Positions 19,039 through 29,808 of a stretch of DNA of 64,000 nt are shown here, one piece after another (position 1 is the stretch's first letter; every line of letters begins with the position of its first letter). The notes under the pieces are model-generated. The model saw only the letters and a list, made by a program, of their open reading frames with translations. It searched no databases and was not told where the DNA came from. The position numbers and the translations under genes are program-made. Source of the DNA: Pseudomonas fluorescens (GTDB taxonomy: Bacteria; Pseudomonadota; Gammaproteobacteria; Pseudomonadales; Pseudomonadaceae); assembly GCF_000730425.1 (NCBI RefSeq), contig NZ_CP008896.1:496001-560000 (forward strand). The letters run 5' to 3'.

Positions 19039-20124
19039 TCAAGCCAGTACGGCGACGGCCTTGATTTGTGCCCACAATGCCTGGCCGGGATGCACTTGCA
19101 ATTGGTCTCGCGAGTAGCGGGTGATCCGCGCGAGCAACGGCGTACCCGCCGCGTCGAGCCGTACCAGCACGTGGGCGCTGTTATCGGCGGGAATCTCCTG
19201 GGTCACCGTTACGGGTAAGCAGTTGAGGATACTGCTGTGCTCCCCGGGCTGCAGGCTGAGGCTGACATCCCGGGCCTGGACCTTGAACCGCAAGTATTTG
19301 CCCTGCTCCAGCGGGGCGTGGGCCACGCGCATCTGCAGTGGGCTGTCGGGCAGTTGCAGGGTCAGCAGTTGATAGTGGGCGTCATGGCCACTGACCGTAC
19401 CGTTGATCACCACGCCGGCATCGTCGCCCAGGGCCAGCGGCAGGTCGAGCCGCGCCAGGGTTTCGCCAATCGGCCCACTGGCCAGGGCCTTGCCCTCACT
19501 GAGCAGGACAATGTGATCGGCCAGGCGGGCCACTTCATCCTGGGCATGGCTGACGTACAGCACCGGGATTTCCAGTTGGTCGTGCAGGCGCTCCAGGTAA
19601 GGCAGGATCTCGTCTTTGCGCTGGCTGTCGAGGGCGGCCAGGGGCTCGTCCATCAGCAGGAGCTGCGGGCTGGTGAGCAGGGCGCGGGCGATGCCGACGC
19701 GCTGGCGCTCACCGCCGGACAAATGCTGGGGATGGCGATCGAGCAGGTGGCCGATGCCCAGCAATTGCGTGGCCTGGGTCATGTCTACGCGGCGTTGGGC
19801 CTTGGGGATACGCTTGAGGCCGAATTCCAGGTTGGCCAACACCGACAGATGGGGAAACAGGCTGGCTTCTTGAAACACATAACCCAAGGCACGTTTGTGC
19901 GGCGGCACAAACAGGCCATTGCGGCTGTCTTGCCAGATTTGATCATTGATTTGCACAAAGCCATCGCCGGCCCGCTCCAGCCCGGCAATACAGCGCAGGC
20001 AGGTGGTCTTACCCGAGCCTGAGTGCCCGTAGAGCGCACTCACGCCACGGCCCGGCAGCTTCAGGTCTACGTCCAGGGCAAACCCGGAATATTTCAATTG
20101 CAGGCGTACCTCGATCATCGACAT
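19039..20124 (-). CDS. modC: Molybdate ABC transporter ATP-binding protein
   Basis: About 361 residues. Walker A GHSGSGKT, signature [15 protein letters not shown], Walker [14 protein letters not shown], switch His in [10 protein letters not shown], and a C-terminal TOBE/MOP domain (about 290-355) that binds oxyanion. Powers molybdate import with ModB and ModA. The ATG at 20124 shares a base with the modB stop; the ATG at 20118 (MIEVRLQ) has the better GGAG spacing, so the exact start is open. Confidence 0.92.
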   Translation of the reverse strand: MSMIEVRLQLKYSGFALDVDLKLPGRGVSALYGHSGSGKTTCLRCIAGLERAGDGFVQINDQIWQDSRNGLFVPPHKRALGYVFQEASLFPHLSVLANLEFGLKRIPKAQRRVDMTQATQLLGIGHLLDRHPQHLSGGERQRVGIARALLTSPQLLLMDEPLAALDSQRKDEILPYLERLHDQLEIPVLYVSHAQDEVARLADHIVLLSEGKALASGPIGETLARLDLPLALGDDAGVVINGTVSGHDAHYQLLTLQLPDSPLQMRVAHAPLEQGKYLRFKVQARDVSLSLQPGEHSSILNCLPVTVTQEIPADNSAHVLVRLDAAGTPLLARITRYSRDQLQVHPGQALWAQIKAVAVLA

Positions 20125-20804
20125 CAACTCCAGCCCGCTTTGGTTTTACGGCTGGAGTAGAGCGCCAGCAACACCAGGAAAGAAAACACCACCATCGCCC
20201 CGGCCAGCCAGTGGGCCTGGGCATATTCCATGGCTTCGACGTGATCGTAGATCTGCACCGAGACCACGCGGGTCTTGTCGGGGATATTGCCGCCGATCAT
20301 CAGCACCACGCCAAACTCGCCCACGGTATGGGCAAACCCGAGGATCGAAGCGGTGATAAAGCCGGGACGGGCCAGCGGCAGGATCACCGTGAAAAATGTA
20401 TCCCAGGGATTGGCGCGCAGCGTGGCGGCGACTTCCAGGGGACGGCTGCCGATGGCCGAGAATGCGTTTTGCAACGGTTGCACCACAAACGGCATGGAAT
20501 AGATCACCGAGCCAATCACCAGGCCGGCGAAGCTGAAGGTCAGGGTGCCCAGGCCCAGCCATTGGGTGAACTGCCCGAGGTAGCCATGAGGGCCCATGGT
20601 CAGGAGCAGATAGAAGCCAATGACCGTGGGTGGCAGCACCAGCGGCAGGGCGACGATCGCGCCGATGGGGCCGCGCCACCAGGAACGGGTGCGCGACAAC
20701 CACAGGGCAATAGGAGTGCCGATGACCAGCAGGATGGCCGTGGTCAGCGACGCCAGTTTCAGGGTTAGCCAAATGGCAGAGAAATCGGCACTCGATAGCG
20801 GCAT
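20124..20804 (-). CDS. modB: Molybdate ABC transporter permease
   Basis: 226 residues, five to six membrane helices, BPD_transp_1 fold with the EAA-type loop [25 protein letters not shown] (landmark, about 140-164). Imports molybdate across the inner membrane. It starts one base after the modA stop and overlaps modC, giving the standard modABC operon order on the minus strand. Confidence 0.93.
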   Translation of the reverse strand: MPLSSADFSAIWLTLKLASLTTAILLVIGTPIALWLSRTRSWWRGPIGAIVALPLVLPPTVIGFYLLLTMGPHGYLGQFTQWLGLGTLTFSFAGLVIGSVIYSMPFVVQPLQNAFSAIGSRPLEVAATLRANPWDTFFTVILPLARPGFITASILGFAHTVGEFGVVLMIGGNIPDKTRVVSVQIYDHVEAMEYAQAHWLAGAMVVFSFLVLLALYSSRKTKAGWS

Positions 20805-21767
<963 letters not shown>

Positions 21768-21846
21768 TTAAAGCGGTGCATGTGCTGATAATTGGGCCTT
21801 ATCTGGGGTAATTGCCGCCCTGAAAAGAGCTTCAAGGGAGAGCTAC

Positions 21847-24800
21847 ATGGAAAAGGAATATGCCTACATCGATAGAAAAGCTGATGAACAGGGCAGTAGC
21901 GAGGCTTATGTACAACGCTGGCTTGATCGTGTTCTCGACAATTCGACGCTTGACCTCAATGCCAAGCATTTAATTAAAACCCAGTCAAAGCTGCCCGTGG
22001 AGTTCCGGATATTTGACGGTACTGAGGAGGGGGAGGAGCGCACCCCGACGATTGTGGTGCGAGAGGAGGTGGCCTTATGGCACATCCTCAATGACCGGTA
22101 CCCCTGGTGCAGCTTTTATGGCAAGGCGCAAATGGACGGTAACGTTGAGGCGGCCGTGCAAATGCCCAAATTTTACGGCGCGTTGGCGCGGGAGTTGACG
22201 GCTGCGAAGTTTTTCATGAGCCGGGTCCGCTCCAGCGGCCAGCACACCGTGAATCAATTAGTCCGCCATAACCTGGATTTGCCAGACAGAGCACTGCTCA
22301 AAACCGAGGTTGTACTGCTGTCGGTCTGGGGGGTGAGTAAGCGCTTGTTGGCTGAGATCTGGTTTGAGGTTTTGCCCACTGAACTGGGCGCCAGCCGGTG
22401 GCCAAGAATGATCAGCGGTGAATGGCCTGGCATGCGCATAGGGGTGAGGAGCGGTGATCGCTACAGCTATTCATCTGATCCTGCCGATAACCAACTGTGG
22501 CTCAAACGTTTCGATGAGGAGGTGCTGGATGTGGACATCAGCATTTATCCGCGTTGGTCGGCATATACCCTGCAGCTGCCTGACGATGACATGGAGTCCG
22601 ATCAGATTGTTGAAGTCATGCTGAGCAACATCCCGGGAGAGTCACGCAAATCAAGGTATGTAATCAACGTCCCAGCAAAGTTTGGGCGCAAGGATCAGTG
22701 GCAGTATTACGTCGGGATCTACCTCAGTTACCGCTGTCCCTGGTTGCTGTATGGCGTCTTGAATCAAGAGGGCGTGGTCAAGCCGGTCAGAAATCAGCAG
22801 AACCACTGGTTCGCCCGGTGCGATGCCACGCAGATAGTGGTTGATGTTCGCCTGTTACCCTATGAAATGGCGCAATGGACGGTAGACCTTGCCCCGGGCC
22901 AGCCCCTTCCCGTGGCCATACAGTCATGGCAAAAGTGGGATGCTCTGATGACAGGGGTTGGAACCGTAGAGCTGACCACCGGTTATGTGCGCACACTTAT
23001 CGACCGCAGCCTGGCGAAGTCCGGCTTGCCTGAGCAAACCCAGGAGGACTTCAGGGCTCAGACGGCTTTCCGGTACAAGTACCAGGCGGGGTATCCGGTC
23101 TATTCGCCGAACTTCACCGCGTATGTTCCGCCGCGATACCGGTACTTTTCGTTTAACCAGATAATGGTTGGCGAGCCCCAACGCATTGCATTCTTGCAGG
23201 AAACGCTGGCAGCTGTGCAACTGCGTAACCAGATACTTTCCGAAGCTGAAGTAAAGGCGCTGGCCGGGTTGAGGGATACCCTGTTGAGTGAGTTTTTTGC
23301 CGATATCGACAACTTGCTTAACGCCGTGCAGTACAAACAGTTGTTCAATGACACCTGTAGTGCGTTGAGCAGGGTCAGAGTCGGCAGGTTCCTGGCCGCT
23401 GACAAGGCACAGGACTCAGCATTACGAGAGTGTGCATTTGCTTTTTTGCATGGCGAATTGAAGCCTCGCCTGCTGTTGTTCCACGGAAAAGTAATACCCA
23501 ACATCATCGTGCTCAAGCACAGCTCGCAGAAAGCCTTGTTGGTATCGCTGAACATGGAAGAACAGCCATGGGTGAAGTGGGAGCCCAGTACCGTACCTGG
23601 CCAACCCAGCGATGCGTTGGTGGCGTTCATGACAAACCACCTCCCTTTTCCGGAAAAAGCCAACACGACCCGCAGCGACTTTTTTCCGAAGAAAAACCGG
23701 TATGGCTATCACTACCGCCGCAACCCAGCAGAACCGGTGTCTTTTCGCGAGACAGAGAATATCAACAGTTCTTTGCTGGAGGCGGCGATTGATGAGCTCA
23801 AACAGCAGATGAACTATGTGGTGTTTTCTTCCAATGAAGAACGTCGCAGGGACCAGGCGCGGCTATTCAAGACCACCTTGCGCGCCGTTTCCGGATTGGT
23901 GATCGCGGCTGTAGGGCCCCTGTCGGGAGTGGGTGCGTTACTCCTTGCAGGCGGTGCACGGTTGATAGCGAACATGGGCGATGCCAGTGTCAGCTATTTT
24001 TTGGGACAAGAGGCCGATCGCCCCCACGACTACGCAGCCTACGTCCAGGAATGCAAGTTGGGTGTGCTGTTAGGACTGGTTGACCTGGGCGCAGATATAG
24101 CCCTGGCCAGGAACAAAATGCGGGTGGTATTGAAGCAATCGACCCTGGCGAGCAAAACAATAGTTCCCTTCTTTGTCCGACATCACGTCACGGATTCGCC
24201 CATTAAATTGGAGCTGGAAAGTGGGTCTGACCTGTTTGTTCCCAGCCCCGACAGCGTCAGCGAGTTGCGCGACCGGCTGGAAAAGACCTACCGGGATGGC
24301 ATCGGGCTGCCTGTCCTGCGCGATGCAATAAGAGCTTCGAGCCCCTCGGGTTACATCGAATCGCAACAGTGCGCAGACTATTTGCAGGGCAAATCCTGGG
24401 GCGTCCAGATGATTGGCATATTGATCTTTTCCGAGCTCAACGATAACGCTCCGCGAGGTCATTTTGCTCTGTCTGTCAGGAACAACGGTGATGTCGGCGT
24501 ACTGGATATGACGATAAGACATTCGGCCCCGAACGCTGAAGGGCGCGCCTACTTTGGAACATTCGACAGTTGGCAGGTGTACTTGCGCTCTCTGGTGGGC
24601 CTGCGGGAGAAACTGGTGGTCTGCAAGGTCTACGATAATTTGGCCATGGCCAGCTATGAGATTGATGCGTTGTTTGCTCTGGGTGTCAGTTGGGGGCACT
24701 TTTTCAATACGGGGAATTATCGCCTGATCTCCTTGCCTTCACGGTTTATTCCCCTGTTGGAACAGCAACTGAGGCGGCTCTGGACCGGCGTCTTCCTACA

Positions 24801-25602
24801 GCATTCCAGCATTCCTGTACCCATCCCCAGTGTTATCGAGAGCGGCCCGGCCCCGTTCGGGCAGGATGAGCTGCTGATGCAGGTTAGTACGCTCAACAGT
24901 TTTATCAGTGAGCCTGAGCAGCTGCTGCGCAGTAGTATCGGGGTCGATGGTATTGGTGGGTTGCGCTCCCAACTGCTGGGCTATTTGCAAACCTGGCGCA
25001 CTGACGCGATGGAAGGGTATCGCGAGCTCATGGACGGGGTTGTCGTTGAAGAGGCAGATTTGGTGCGTGGTGCGTTGTTGCACCTCGATGCGCTGCAGGT
25101 CGGCGTGGACAGTCCGTTCTCCACCGCGCAAAACGCGATGGCTGATTGTGTCGACTGGATCGCCACCCGGGCAGATCAAGTGGATGAAACCTGGCGAGGG
25201 CAGTTGAAGGCACAGATCGAACGTTATGTCTCGGGCGACCAGGCCAACAGTGATATCTACCAGAGGGCGGCATTGGATCTGTTGCATGTGGCCCTTGCCA
25301 GCGGCAAGGAACGCCAGACTCAGCACAGGCGCCATGCCAACTATGAGCGCTTGTCGATCACCAGCGGTCAGACCCTGTTCCTTACAGGCCTGCGGTTTAT
25401 CCAGGGGATGCCGCAGGTGCACCAGGCCGAGGGGCTTTTCGCCCTCATCATGACCTGTCAGCCCTATGGTGACAGCAACGAACTGTTTGCACGGATTATG
25501 TACGGCATCAGCGCATTGCGGCAGCAGCGCTTCTGCGTCCTTAGTCTTTCCCACGAGAGTCGGCTCAGCGGTCTGGAAACCACAGAGCTGGCAGTTGTCT
25601 AG
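21847..25602 (+). CDS. Large toxin-like protein with candidate papain-like (PMT-type) triad
   Basis: 1251 residues, no signal peptide. The N-terminal two-thirds resemble the dermonecrotic-toxin-like (DUF6543-type) proteins of pseudomonads in pattern: NIIVLKHSSQKALLVSLNMEE, then FMTNHLPF, then a hydrophobic segment about 680-712 (GLVIAAVGPLSGVGALLLAG). After this comes a candidate catalytic module: Cys842 in SQQCADYL, His872 in RGHFALSV and Asp887 in GVLDMTI. The His-to-Asp spacing of 15 equals that recalled for Pasteurella multocida toxin (His1205, Asp1220). A helical C-terminal region follows. SD AAGGGAGA precedes the ATG. No immunity-like gene is adjacent, which suggests a eukaryotic target. 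Codon use appears less GC3-biased than in neighbours. Confidence 0.65.
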   Translation: MEKEYAYIDRKADEQGSSEAYVQRWLDRVLDNSTLDLNAKHLIKTQSKLPVEFRIFDGTEEGEERTPTIVVREEVALWHILNDRYPWCSFYGKAQMDGNVEAAVQMPKFYGALARELTAAKFFMSRVRSSGQHTVNQLVRHNLDLPDRALLKTEVVLLSVWGVSKRLLAEIWFEVLPTELGASRWPRMISGEWPGMRIGVRSGDRYSYSSDPADNQLWLKRFDEEVLDVDISIYPRWSAYTLQLPDDDMESDQIVEVMLSNIPGESRKSRYVINVPAKFGRKDQWQYYVGIYLSYRCPWLLYGVLNQEGVVKPVRNQQNHWFARCDATQIVVDVRLLPYEMAQWTVDLAPGQPLPVAIQSWQKWDALMTGVGTVELTTGYVRTLIDRSLAKSGLPEQTQEDFRAQTAFRYKYQAGYPVYSPNFTAYVPPRYRYFSFNQIMVGEPQRIAFLQETLAAVQLRNQILSEAEVKALAGLRDTLLSEFFADIDNLLNAVQYKQLFNDTCSALSRVRVGRFLAADKAQDSALRECAFAFLHGELKPRLLLFHGKVIPNIIVLKHSSQKALLVSLNMEEQPWVKWEPSTVPGQPSDALVAFMTNHLPFPEKANTTRSDFFPKKNRYGYHYRRNPAEPVSFRETENINSSLLEAAIDELKQQMNYVVFSSNEERRRDQARLFKTTLRAVSGLVIAAVGPLSGVGALLLAGGARLIANMGDASVSYFLGQEADRPHDYAAYVQECKLGVLLGLVDLGADIALARNKMRVVLKQSTLASKTIVPFFVRHHVTDSPIKLELESGSDLFVPSPDSVSELRDRLEKTYRDGIGLPVLRDAIRASSPSGYIESQQCADYLQGKSWGVQMIGILIFSELNDNAPRGHFALSVRNNGDVGVLDMTIRHSAPNAEGRAYFGTFDSWQVYLRSLVGLREKLVVCKVYDNLAMASYEIDALFALGVSWGHFFNTGNYRLISLPSRFIPLLEQQLRRLWTGVFLQHSSIPVPIPSVIESGPAPFGQDELLMQVSTLNSFISEPEQLLRSSIGVDGIGGLRSQLLGYLQTWRTDAMEGYRELMDGVVVEEADLVRGALLHLDALQVGVDSPFSTAQNAMADCVDWIATRADQVDETWRGQLKAQIERYVSGDQANSDIYQRAALDLLHVALASGKERQTQHRRHANYERLSITSGQTLFLTGLRFIQGMPQVHQAEGLFALIMTCQPYGDSNELFARIMYGISALRQQRFCVLSLSHESRLSGLETTELAVV

Positions 25603-26669
25603 ACAGTTTTGCGGGTCAGTTGGCTGCACGCTTGCGTGGCCAGTTGGCGGGTCAATTGCGCTGTCGACAGTTGGTGCTTCAGGCCAACCGCCTGGCCTGC
25701 CCACAGGCTGCTGAAGCCCGCTTCATCCTTGGCCCGCAGGGGCAGCAACGCGCCGCCAGCGAGGGGGAAGGCCGGCGCTGCCGGATTGATTGCGCCCAAT
25801 TCGGCCATTACCCGATTGACGATCCCGCGTGCCGGCCGACCGGTGAACAGGTTGGTCAACGCCGTTTCGCTTGCCTTGGCCATGTGCAGTGCCTGGCGAT
25901 GGGAGGGCGTGACAGTGGCTTCGGCCGTGAACAAGTACGCGGTGCCAATTTGCACCGCTGAGGCGCCGAGGGCGAACGCAGCGACTATCCCACGTGCGTC
26001 ACCGATCCCGCCGGCAGCGATCACTGGCACCTTGACTGCATCCACCACCTGAGGCACCAGGGCCATGGTGCCGATCTGGCTGCTAAGGTGCTCGCTGAGA
26101 AACATTCCACGGTGCCCCCCGGCCTCGTAACCCATGGCGATGACCGCATCACAGCCATGCTGTTCCAGCCAGATGGCCTCTTCGACGGTGGTTGCCGACG
26201 ACAATACTTTAGCGCCGGTGGCCTTGACCCGGTCCAGCAGCGTTTTTTCCGGCAGGCCGAAGTGAAAACTGACTACTTCGGGGCGGAACTCTTCCACCAC
26301 CTCGCAACTGGCCTTGTCGAACGGTGCGCGGTTGGAGACCGGAGTGGGCGCGTCAAAGTCAGCACCCAGCTCGCGGTAGTAGGGCTCCAGCAAATCTTTC
26401 CACCGGCGGTCGCGCTCGGGGTTGGGGGCCGGCGGCTGGTGGCAGAAGAAATTGACGTTCAGCGGGCGAGTGCTGGCCTGGCGAATGGTGGTTAGCGCCT
26501 GGCGCAGTTGTTCGATGCTCAAGGTGGCCGCCGGCATGGAGCCCAGAGCGCCGGCCTGGCTTGCGGCAATCACCATCTGTGGGCCGGTGCTGCCGGCCAT
26601 GGGCGCCTGAATGATCGGCAGTTCAATGCCCAGCAGGTCGAGAATGCGGGTATCTGGCCAAGTGTTCAT
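25599..26669 (-). CDS. Nitronate monooxygenase / NAD(P)H-dependent flavin oxidoreductase
   Basis: 356 residues, TIM-barrel FMN enzyme of the 2-nitropropane dioxygenase family. Landmarks are the N-terminal PIIQAPMAGSTGPQMVIAAS, YEAGGHRGMF with the catalytic-type His, and VIAAGGIGDARGIVAAFALG forming the phosphate-binding region. Oxidises propionate-3-nitronate or alkyl nitronates in characterised relatives. Its end overlaps the convergent toxin gene by four bases. Confidence 0.88.
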   Translation of the reverse strand: MNTWPDTRILDLLGIELPIIQAPMAGSTGPQMVIAASQAGALGSMPAATLSIEQLRQALTTIRQASTRPLNVNFFCHQPPAPNPERDRRWKDLLEPYYRELGADFDAPTPVSNRAPFDKASCEVVEEFRPEVVSFHFGLPEKTLLDRVKATGAKVLSSATTVEEAIWLEQHGCDAVIAMGYEAGGHRGMFLSEHLSSQIGTMALVPQVVDAVKVPVIAAGGIGDARGIVAAFALGASAVQIGTAYLFTAEATVTPSHRQALHMAKASETALTNLFTGRPARGIVNRVMAELGAINPAAPAFPLAGGALLPLRAKDEAGFSSLWAGQAVGLKHQLSTAQLTRQLATQACSQLTRKTV

Positions 26670-26751
26670 GGATCGCTTCTCCAGGGGTGGAACGTTCAGG
26701 AAGGCTGTCGGGCATTTTTAGCAGGTGCGCCCGGGGCAAGGCCAGTCTGTA

Positions 26752-27828
26752 TTATTCACTGGACGCGCACGCTTGTTCATGCAACGTGTGGCGTTCGCGC
26801 TGGAGCAACTGCTGCTTGCGCTCCACGCCCCAACGGTAACCCGAAAGATGGCCATCGCTGCGCACCACGCGGTGGCAGGGAATCGCCACCGCCAGGCTAT
26901 TGGCGCCGCAGGCCTGGGCAACGGCACGAAAGGCACTGGGTGCGCCGATGCGCTTGGCAATCTCGGCGTAGCTGGCGGTGCTGCCTACCGGGATTTCCCG
27001 CAGCGCCTGCCAGACCCTTTCCTGAAAGGCGGTGCCGCGCAGGTCCAGCGGTAGGTGCAGGCCCAGAGCTGGCGCTTCGATAAACCCCACCACTTGGGCA
27101 ATCAACTGTTCAAAATCCGGGTCGGCACCAATCAGGTTGGCCTGCGGGAACTGGTCCTGCAGATCGCGCGCCAACTGGTCCGGATCGTCGCCCAAGAGGA
27201 TCGCGCAAACTCCGCGATTGCTCTGGGCCACCAGAATCGCCCCAAGGGAACACTCGCCGACGGCAAAGTGAATATCGTTATGGATGCCTCCGGCCTTGTA
27301 GTCGCTGGGTTTCATGCCGAGCAACTGGTCGGCAGATGCGTAGAAGCGACTGTTTGAGTTGAAACCCGCGTCGTATAGCGCATCGGTCACCGACTGGTTG
27401 TCCTGCAGGTGGGCCCTGACTTTGCGTGAGCGATGGGCGCGCGCATAGCCCAGGGGCGTCAAACCGGTCAGGGTCTTGAATACCCGGTGAAAGTGGAACG
27501 GGCTCAACCCGGCGCCGCTGGCCAGTTCTTCCAGGGAGGGCGGGGTCTGGGCCTGTTCGATGTGTCGACAGGCGGCGGCAACCAACTGCGCATGGCGCTG
27601 CGCGACCTGGGTCTGATCGGCCGACGTGCGTTTGTTGGGCCGGTATCCGGCGGCTTCGGCTTGCTGCGGCGTGTCGAAAAACTCGACGTTCTTGCGCAGT
27701 GGCTGGCGTGCGCTGCTGCTGGGACGGCAATACACGCCGGTGGTCTTGACCCCGTAGACAAAAAATTGGTCAGCCTTGGGGTCACGGGCGACAATGGCGG
27801 CCCAGCGCAGGTCATCTTCAGTGCTCAT
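26752..27828 (-). CDS. ada: Ada-type regulator/O6-methylguanine-DNA methyltransferase with degenerate zinc site
   Basis: 358 residues with the Ada layout: N-terminal Ada metal-binding domain (1-80), AraC-type HTH (about 85-180, SLEELASGAGLSPFHFHRVF) and the C-terminal methyltransferase with PCHRVV, acceptor Cys318. In E. coli Ada, Cys38, 42, 69 and 72 bind zinc and Cys38 takes methyl from phosphotriesters. Here Cys34 is kept (VYCRPS) but the other three positions are Ser38, Asn65 and Thr68. O6-alkylguanine repair should remain, while methyl-phosphotriester sensing is doubtful. It lies 87 bases after alkB on the same strand. Confidence 0.87.
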   Translation of the reverse strand: MSTEDDLRWAAIVARDPKADQFFVYGVKTTGVYCRPSSSARQPLRKNVEFFDTPQQAEAAGYRPNKRTSADQTQVAQRHAQLVAAACRHIEQAQTPPSLEELASGAGLSPFHFHRVFKTLTGLTPLGYARAHRSRKVRAHLQDNQSVTDALYDAGFNSNSRFYASADQLLGMKPSDYKAGGIHNDIHFAVGECSLGAILVAQSNRGVCAILLGDDPDQLARDLQDQFPQANLIGADPDFEQLIAQVVGFIEAPALGLHLPLDLRGTAFQERVWQALREIPVGSTASYAEIAKRIGAPSAFRAVAQACGANSLAVAIPCHRVVRSDGHLSGYRWGVERKQQLLQRERHTLHEQACASSE

Positions 27829-27915
27829 GGCATTAGCTCGGCAATGGATCAGTGGCCAGGATAATCACGGGGTAGCGCCCGGACACTCCGTTGCTTGCGG
27901 TTGAATTCGCCGGGG

Positions 27916-28584
27916 TCAGCCGGCCGTGCGAAACGTCAGGTTGATCCGCTGTGGCCCCATGCGCGGGTGCACGCCGTCCTTGATTGGCAGCACACCATGA
28001 AAGCGCAGGCGATCGACACCACCCCATACCGCCACATCGCCATGGAACAGCGAGATTTTCTGCGTCTTGTCACTGCGTTGGTGGCCCCCAAACAGAAACA
28101 CCGCCGGCAGCCCCAGAGACAGCGAGACCACTGGGGCACTGTAGTCGCGTTCGTTCTTGTCCTGATGCAGGGACATCCTGGCGCCCGGCACATAGCGGTT
28201 GATCAGGCAGGCGTCGGGTGCAAAACCGTCGAAGCCGGCCGCGCTGGCGGCGTTGACCGCTAGCTCGCGCAGCACCGCAGGCATGCTTGGCCAGGGTTGT
28301 TGACGTTCGGGGTCGAGGGGGCTGTAGCGATAACCCTGGCGGTCGGTGGTCCAGCCCAACTCACCACAACTGCTCAATGCCGCCGACATGGTAAAGCCAC
28401 CGGGGGTAACCATCTGCCGGAAGGGTGCTTGGGCGAGGACTGCACGTAACTCGGGCAATAGCCGCTCAAGCCAGGGCAGGCCATAGCCCCTGAGGACGTA
28501 GGATTGTTCGCCGACTTGCTCGCGACGGGCCGGTTGTTGCAAGGCCTCGTCGCTGAACAGATCGCCGGTGGAATGAGGGTCCAT
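27916..28584 (-). CDS. alkB: AlkB-type 2-oxoglutarate/Fe(II) DNA dioxygenase
   Basis: 222 residues. The iron site is visible: HQD in SLHQDKNERDY and the distal His in RLRFHGV, with the 2-oxoglutarate-binding RINLTFR at the C-terminus. AlkB removes 1-methyladenine and 3-methylcytosine by oxidative demethylation. Placed before ada on the same strand, it forms an alkylation-repair pair. Confidence 0.92.
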   Translation of the reverse strand: MDPHSTGDLFSDEALQQPARREQVGEQSYVLRGYGLPWLERLLPELRAVLAQAPFRQMVTPGGFTMSAALSSCGELGWTTDRQGYRYSPLDPERQQPWPSMPAVLRELAVNAASAAGFDGFAPDACLINRYVPGARMSLHQDKNERDYSAPVVSLSLGLPAVFLFGGHQRSDKTQKISLFHGDVAVWGGVDRLRFHGVLPIKDGVHPRMGPQRINLTFRTAG

Positions 28585-28616
28585 GTCGCAGAATCACTCC
28601 GGTGCTGGTGATGGTT

Positions 28617-28790
28617 TTACAGGGCCTTGCTCACGGTGATCTCAGTGATTTCGTCACTGGCATCATGAATTTTCGCCAAGGCCGCCTGGGCTTCTTCGAT
28701 GCTGGCCGCGTGCAATTGGGCAAATTCGAAGCGGCGTTCACCGTTGAGTTTGTACTTGATGACGTATTTGGTGGTTTGAGTCACGGTCAT
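28617..28790 (-). CDS. Small hypothetical protein
   Basis: 57 residues, beginning MTVTQTTKYVIKYKLNGERR and ending ITVSKAL: a strand-strand-helix-strand pattern rich in charged residues. Codon use fits the neighbours. It ends 32 bases upstream of alkB on the same strand and follows the DUF1883 gene by 23 bases, so the three may share a transcript. AGGA directly abuts the ATG, a weak SD. No family recognised. Confidence 0.55.
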   Translation of the reverse strand: MTVTQTTKYVIKYKLNGERRFEFAQLHAASIEEAQAALAKIHDASDEITEITVSKAL

Positions 28791-28813
28791 TCCTGTGGCT
28801 TGGGGCAGCGCAA

Positions 28814-29116
28814 TCAGCTGAGTTTGGTGCTGGTACGGCGAACGATACGGATTTTATGGGACAAGGCCGGTTTACGGGTAACGCTGATGGCACGGCGCGT
28901 CACCACATCCAGGGTAATGTTCCAGAACCCGGTACTTGGCGCGGTGATCTTGGCCGGGAACTTGTCGAATGCGCCACCGTGATACGTGTGGCGGCCACCG
29001 TTTTTGAAGCTGCGAAAATTCGCATCGCTCATCAGACGGATATTACAGGTCTGCGAGCATTCAATGACGACAATGTCCCCTTCGTTCAAGTGTTCGCGCT
29101 GGTGGATGAATTTCAT
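28814..29116 (-). CDS. DUF1883 domain protein
   Basis: 100 residues starting MKFIHQREHLNEGDIVVIEC, with CSQTCNIRLMSDANFRSFKN and a beta-rich remainder ending RIVRRTSTKLS. This is the DUF1883 fold, found as small standalone proteins and as a partner domain of some TIR proteins; function unknown. SD GGAG lies upstream of the ATG (GGAGACACCCCC). Confidence 0.75.
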   Translation of the reverse strand: MKFIHQREHLNEGDIVVIECSQTCNIRLMSDANFRSFKNGGRHTYHGGAFDKFPAKITAPSTGFWNITLDVVTRRAISVTRKPALSHKIRIVRRTSTKLS

Positions 29117-29330
29117 GAGGGGGTGTCTCCAGAAGGGCTTTTTCTGAAAAATCAGAACGATACGTAGGTTAAGATGGAGTTTATCAGCCCCAGCACGTTT
29201 ATTATCGGGCCGTCGTCGACGTCTTCGACAATTTAAAACAGTTATTTACCGATATATCAGGGATAAATCCTACGTTGGCGGGAGAAAAATACCATCTCCG
29301 CTGTCGTAGGATCTTTATCGGAGGTTTTGT

Positions 29331-29681
29331 ATGAAGTGGAGTGTATTGGTTCTGGCCCTGGCAATTGGTGGGTGTGCTTCGGTTTCAGACATCAAGCAGA
29401 CACCGCCAACCCTGGCGGTTATCTCCGGGAAAAAACCGCAGGAGTATGCGGCGTGTGTCGTGCAAAAGCTGTCGTCGACCCGTCGTCCGTCGCAGATCGA
29501 GCCTCACAAGGAAGGCGTGCGGGTAATTGTGCCGCAGAAATTTTCTGCTGACCCATCGGCCATTTTTGAGATTGAAGATCGCTCCAGCGGCAGCAGCATC
29601 AAGCTCTATGAGAGCATGTCCAATGTGCCGATTCGTCCGGGTGACGTGAAAAAAGCTGCGGAAGACTGCATTTCCGGCTGA
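29331..29681 (+). CDS. Putative lipoprotein
   Basis: 116 residues. The signal sequence ends in lipobox AIGGC (Cys15). The mature part contains EYAACVVQKLSSTRRPSQIE and an RPGDVKKAAEDCIS tail; two cysteines could pair. The pattern resembles small Pseudomonas envelope lipoproteins with no assigned role. A terminator follows at 29724. Confidence 0.7.
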   Translation: MKWSVLVLALAIGGCASVSDIKQTPPTLAVISGKKPQEYAACVVQKLSSTRRPSQIEPHKEGVRVIVPQKFSADPSAIFEIEDRSSGSSIKLYESMSNVPIRPGDVKKAAEDCISG

Positions 29682-29723
29682 GTTCACGGCGCCGCTCATA
29701 CGCGATCAACTCCGATCAGGAAG

Positions 29724-29755
29724 CCCGGCCTGCTGCTGCAGTGCCGGGTTTTTAT
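29724..29755 (+). terminator. Rho-independent terminator
   Basis: CCCGGC at 29724-29729 pairs with GCCGGG at 29743-29748 and is followed by TTTTTATT. It ends the lipoprotein gene. Confidence 0.8.
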
Positions 29756-29808
29756 TGTCTGAAATATCTTACGTGGCGGTTGTGACTGTCAGCTCATTAC
29801 CCTACCAT

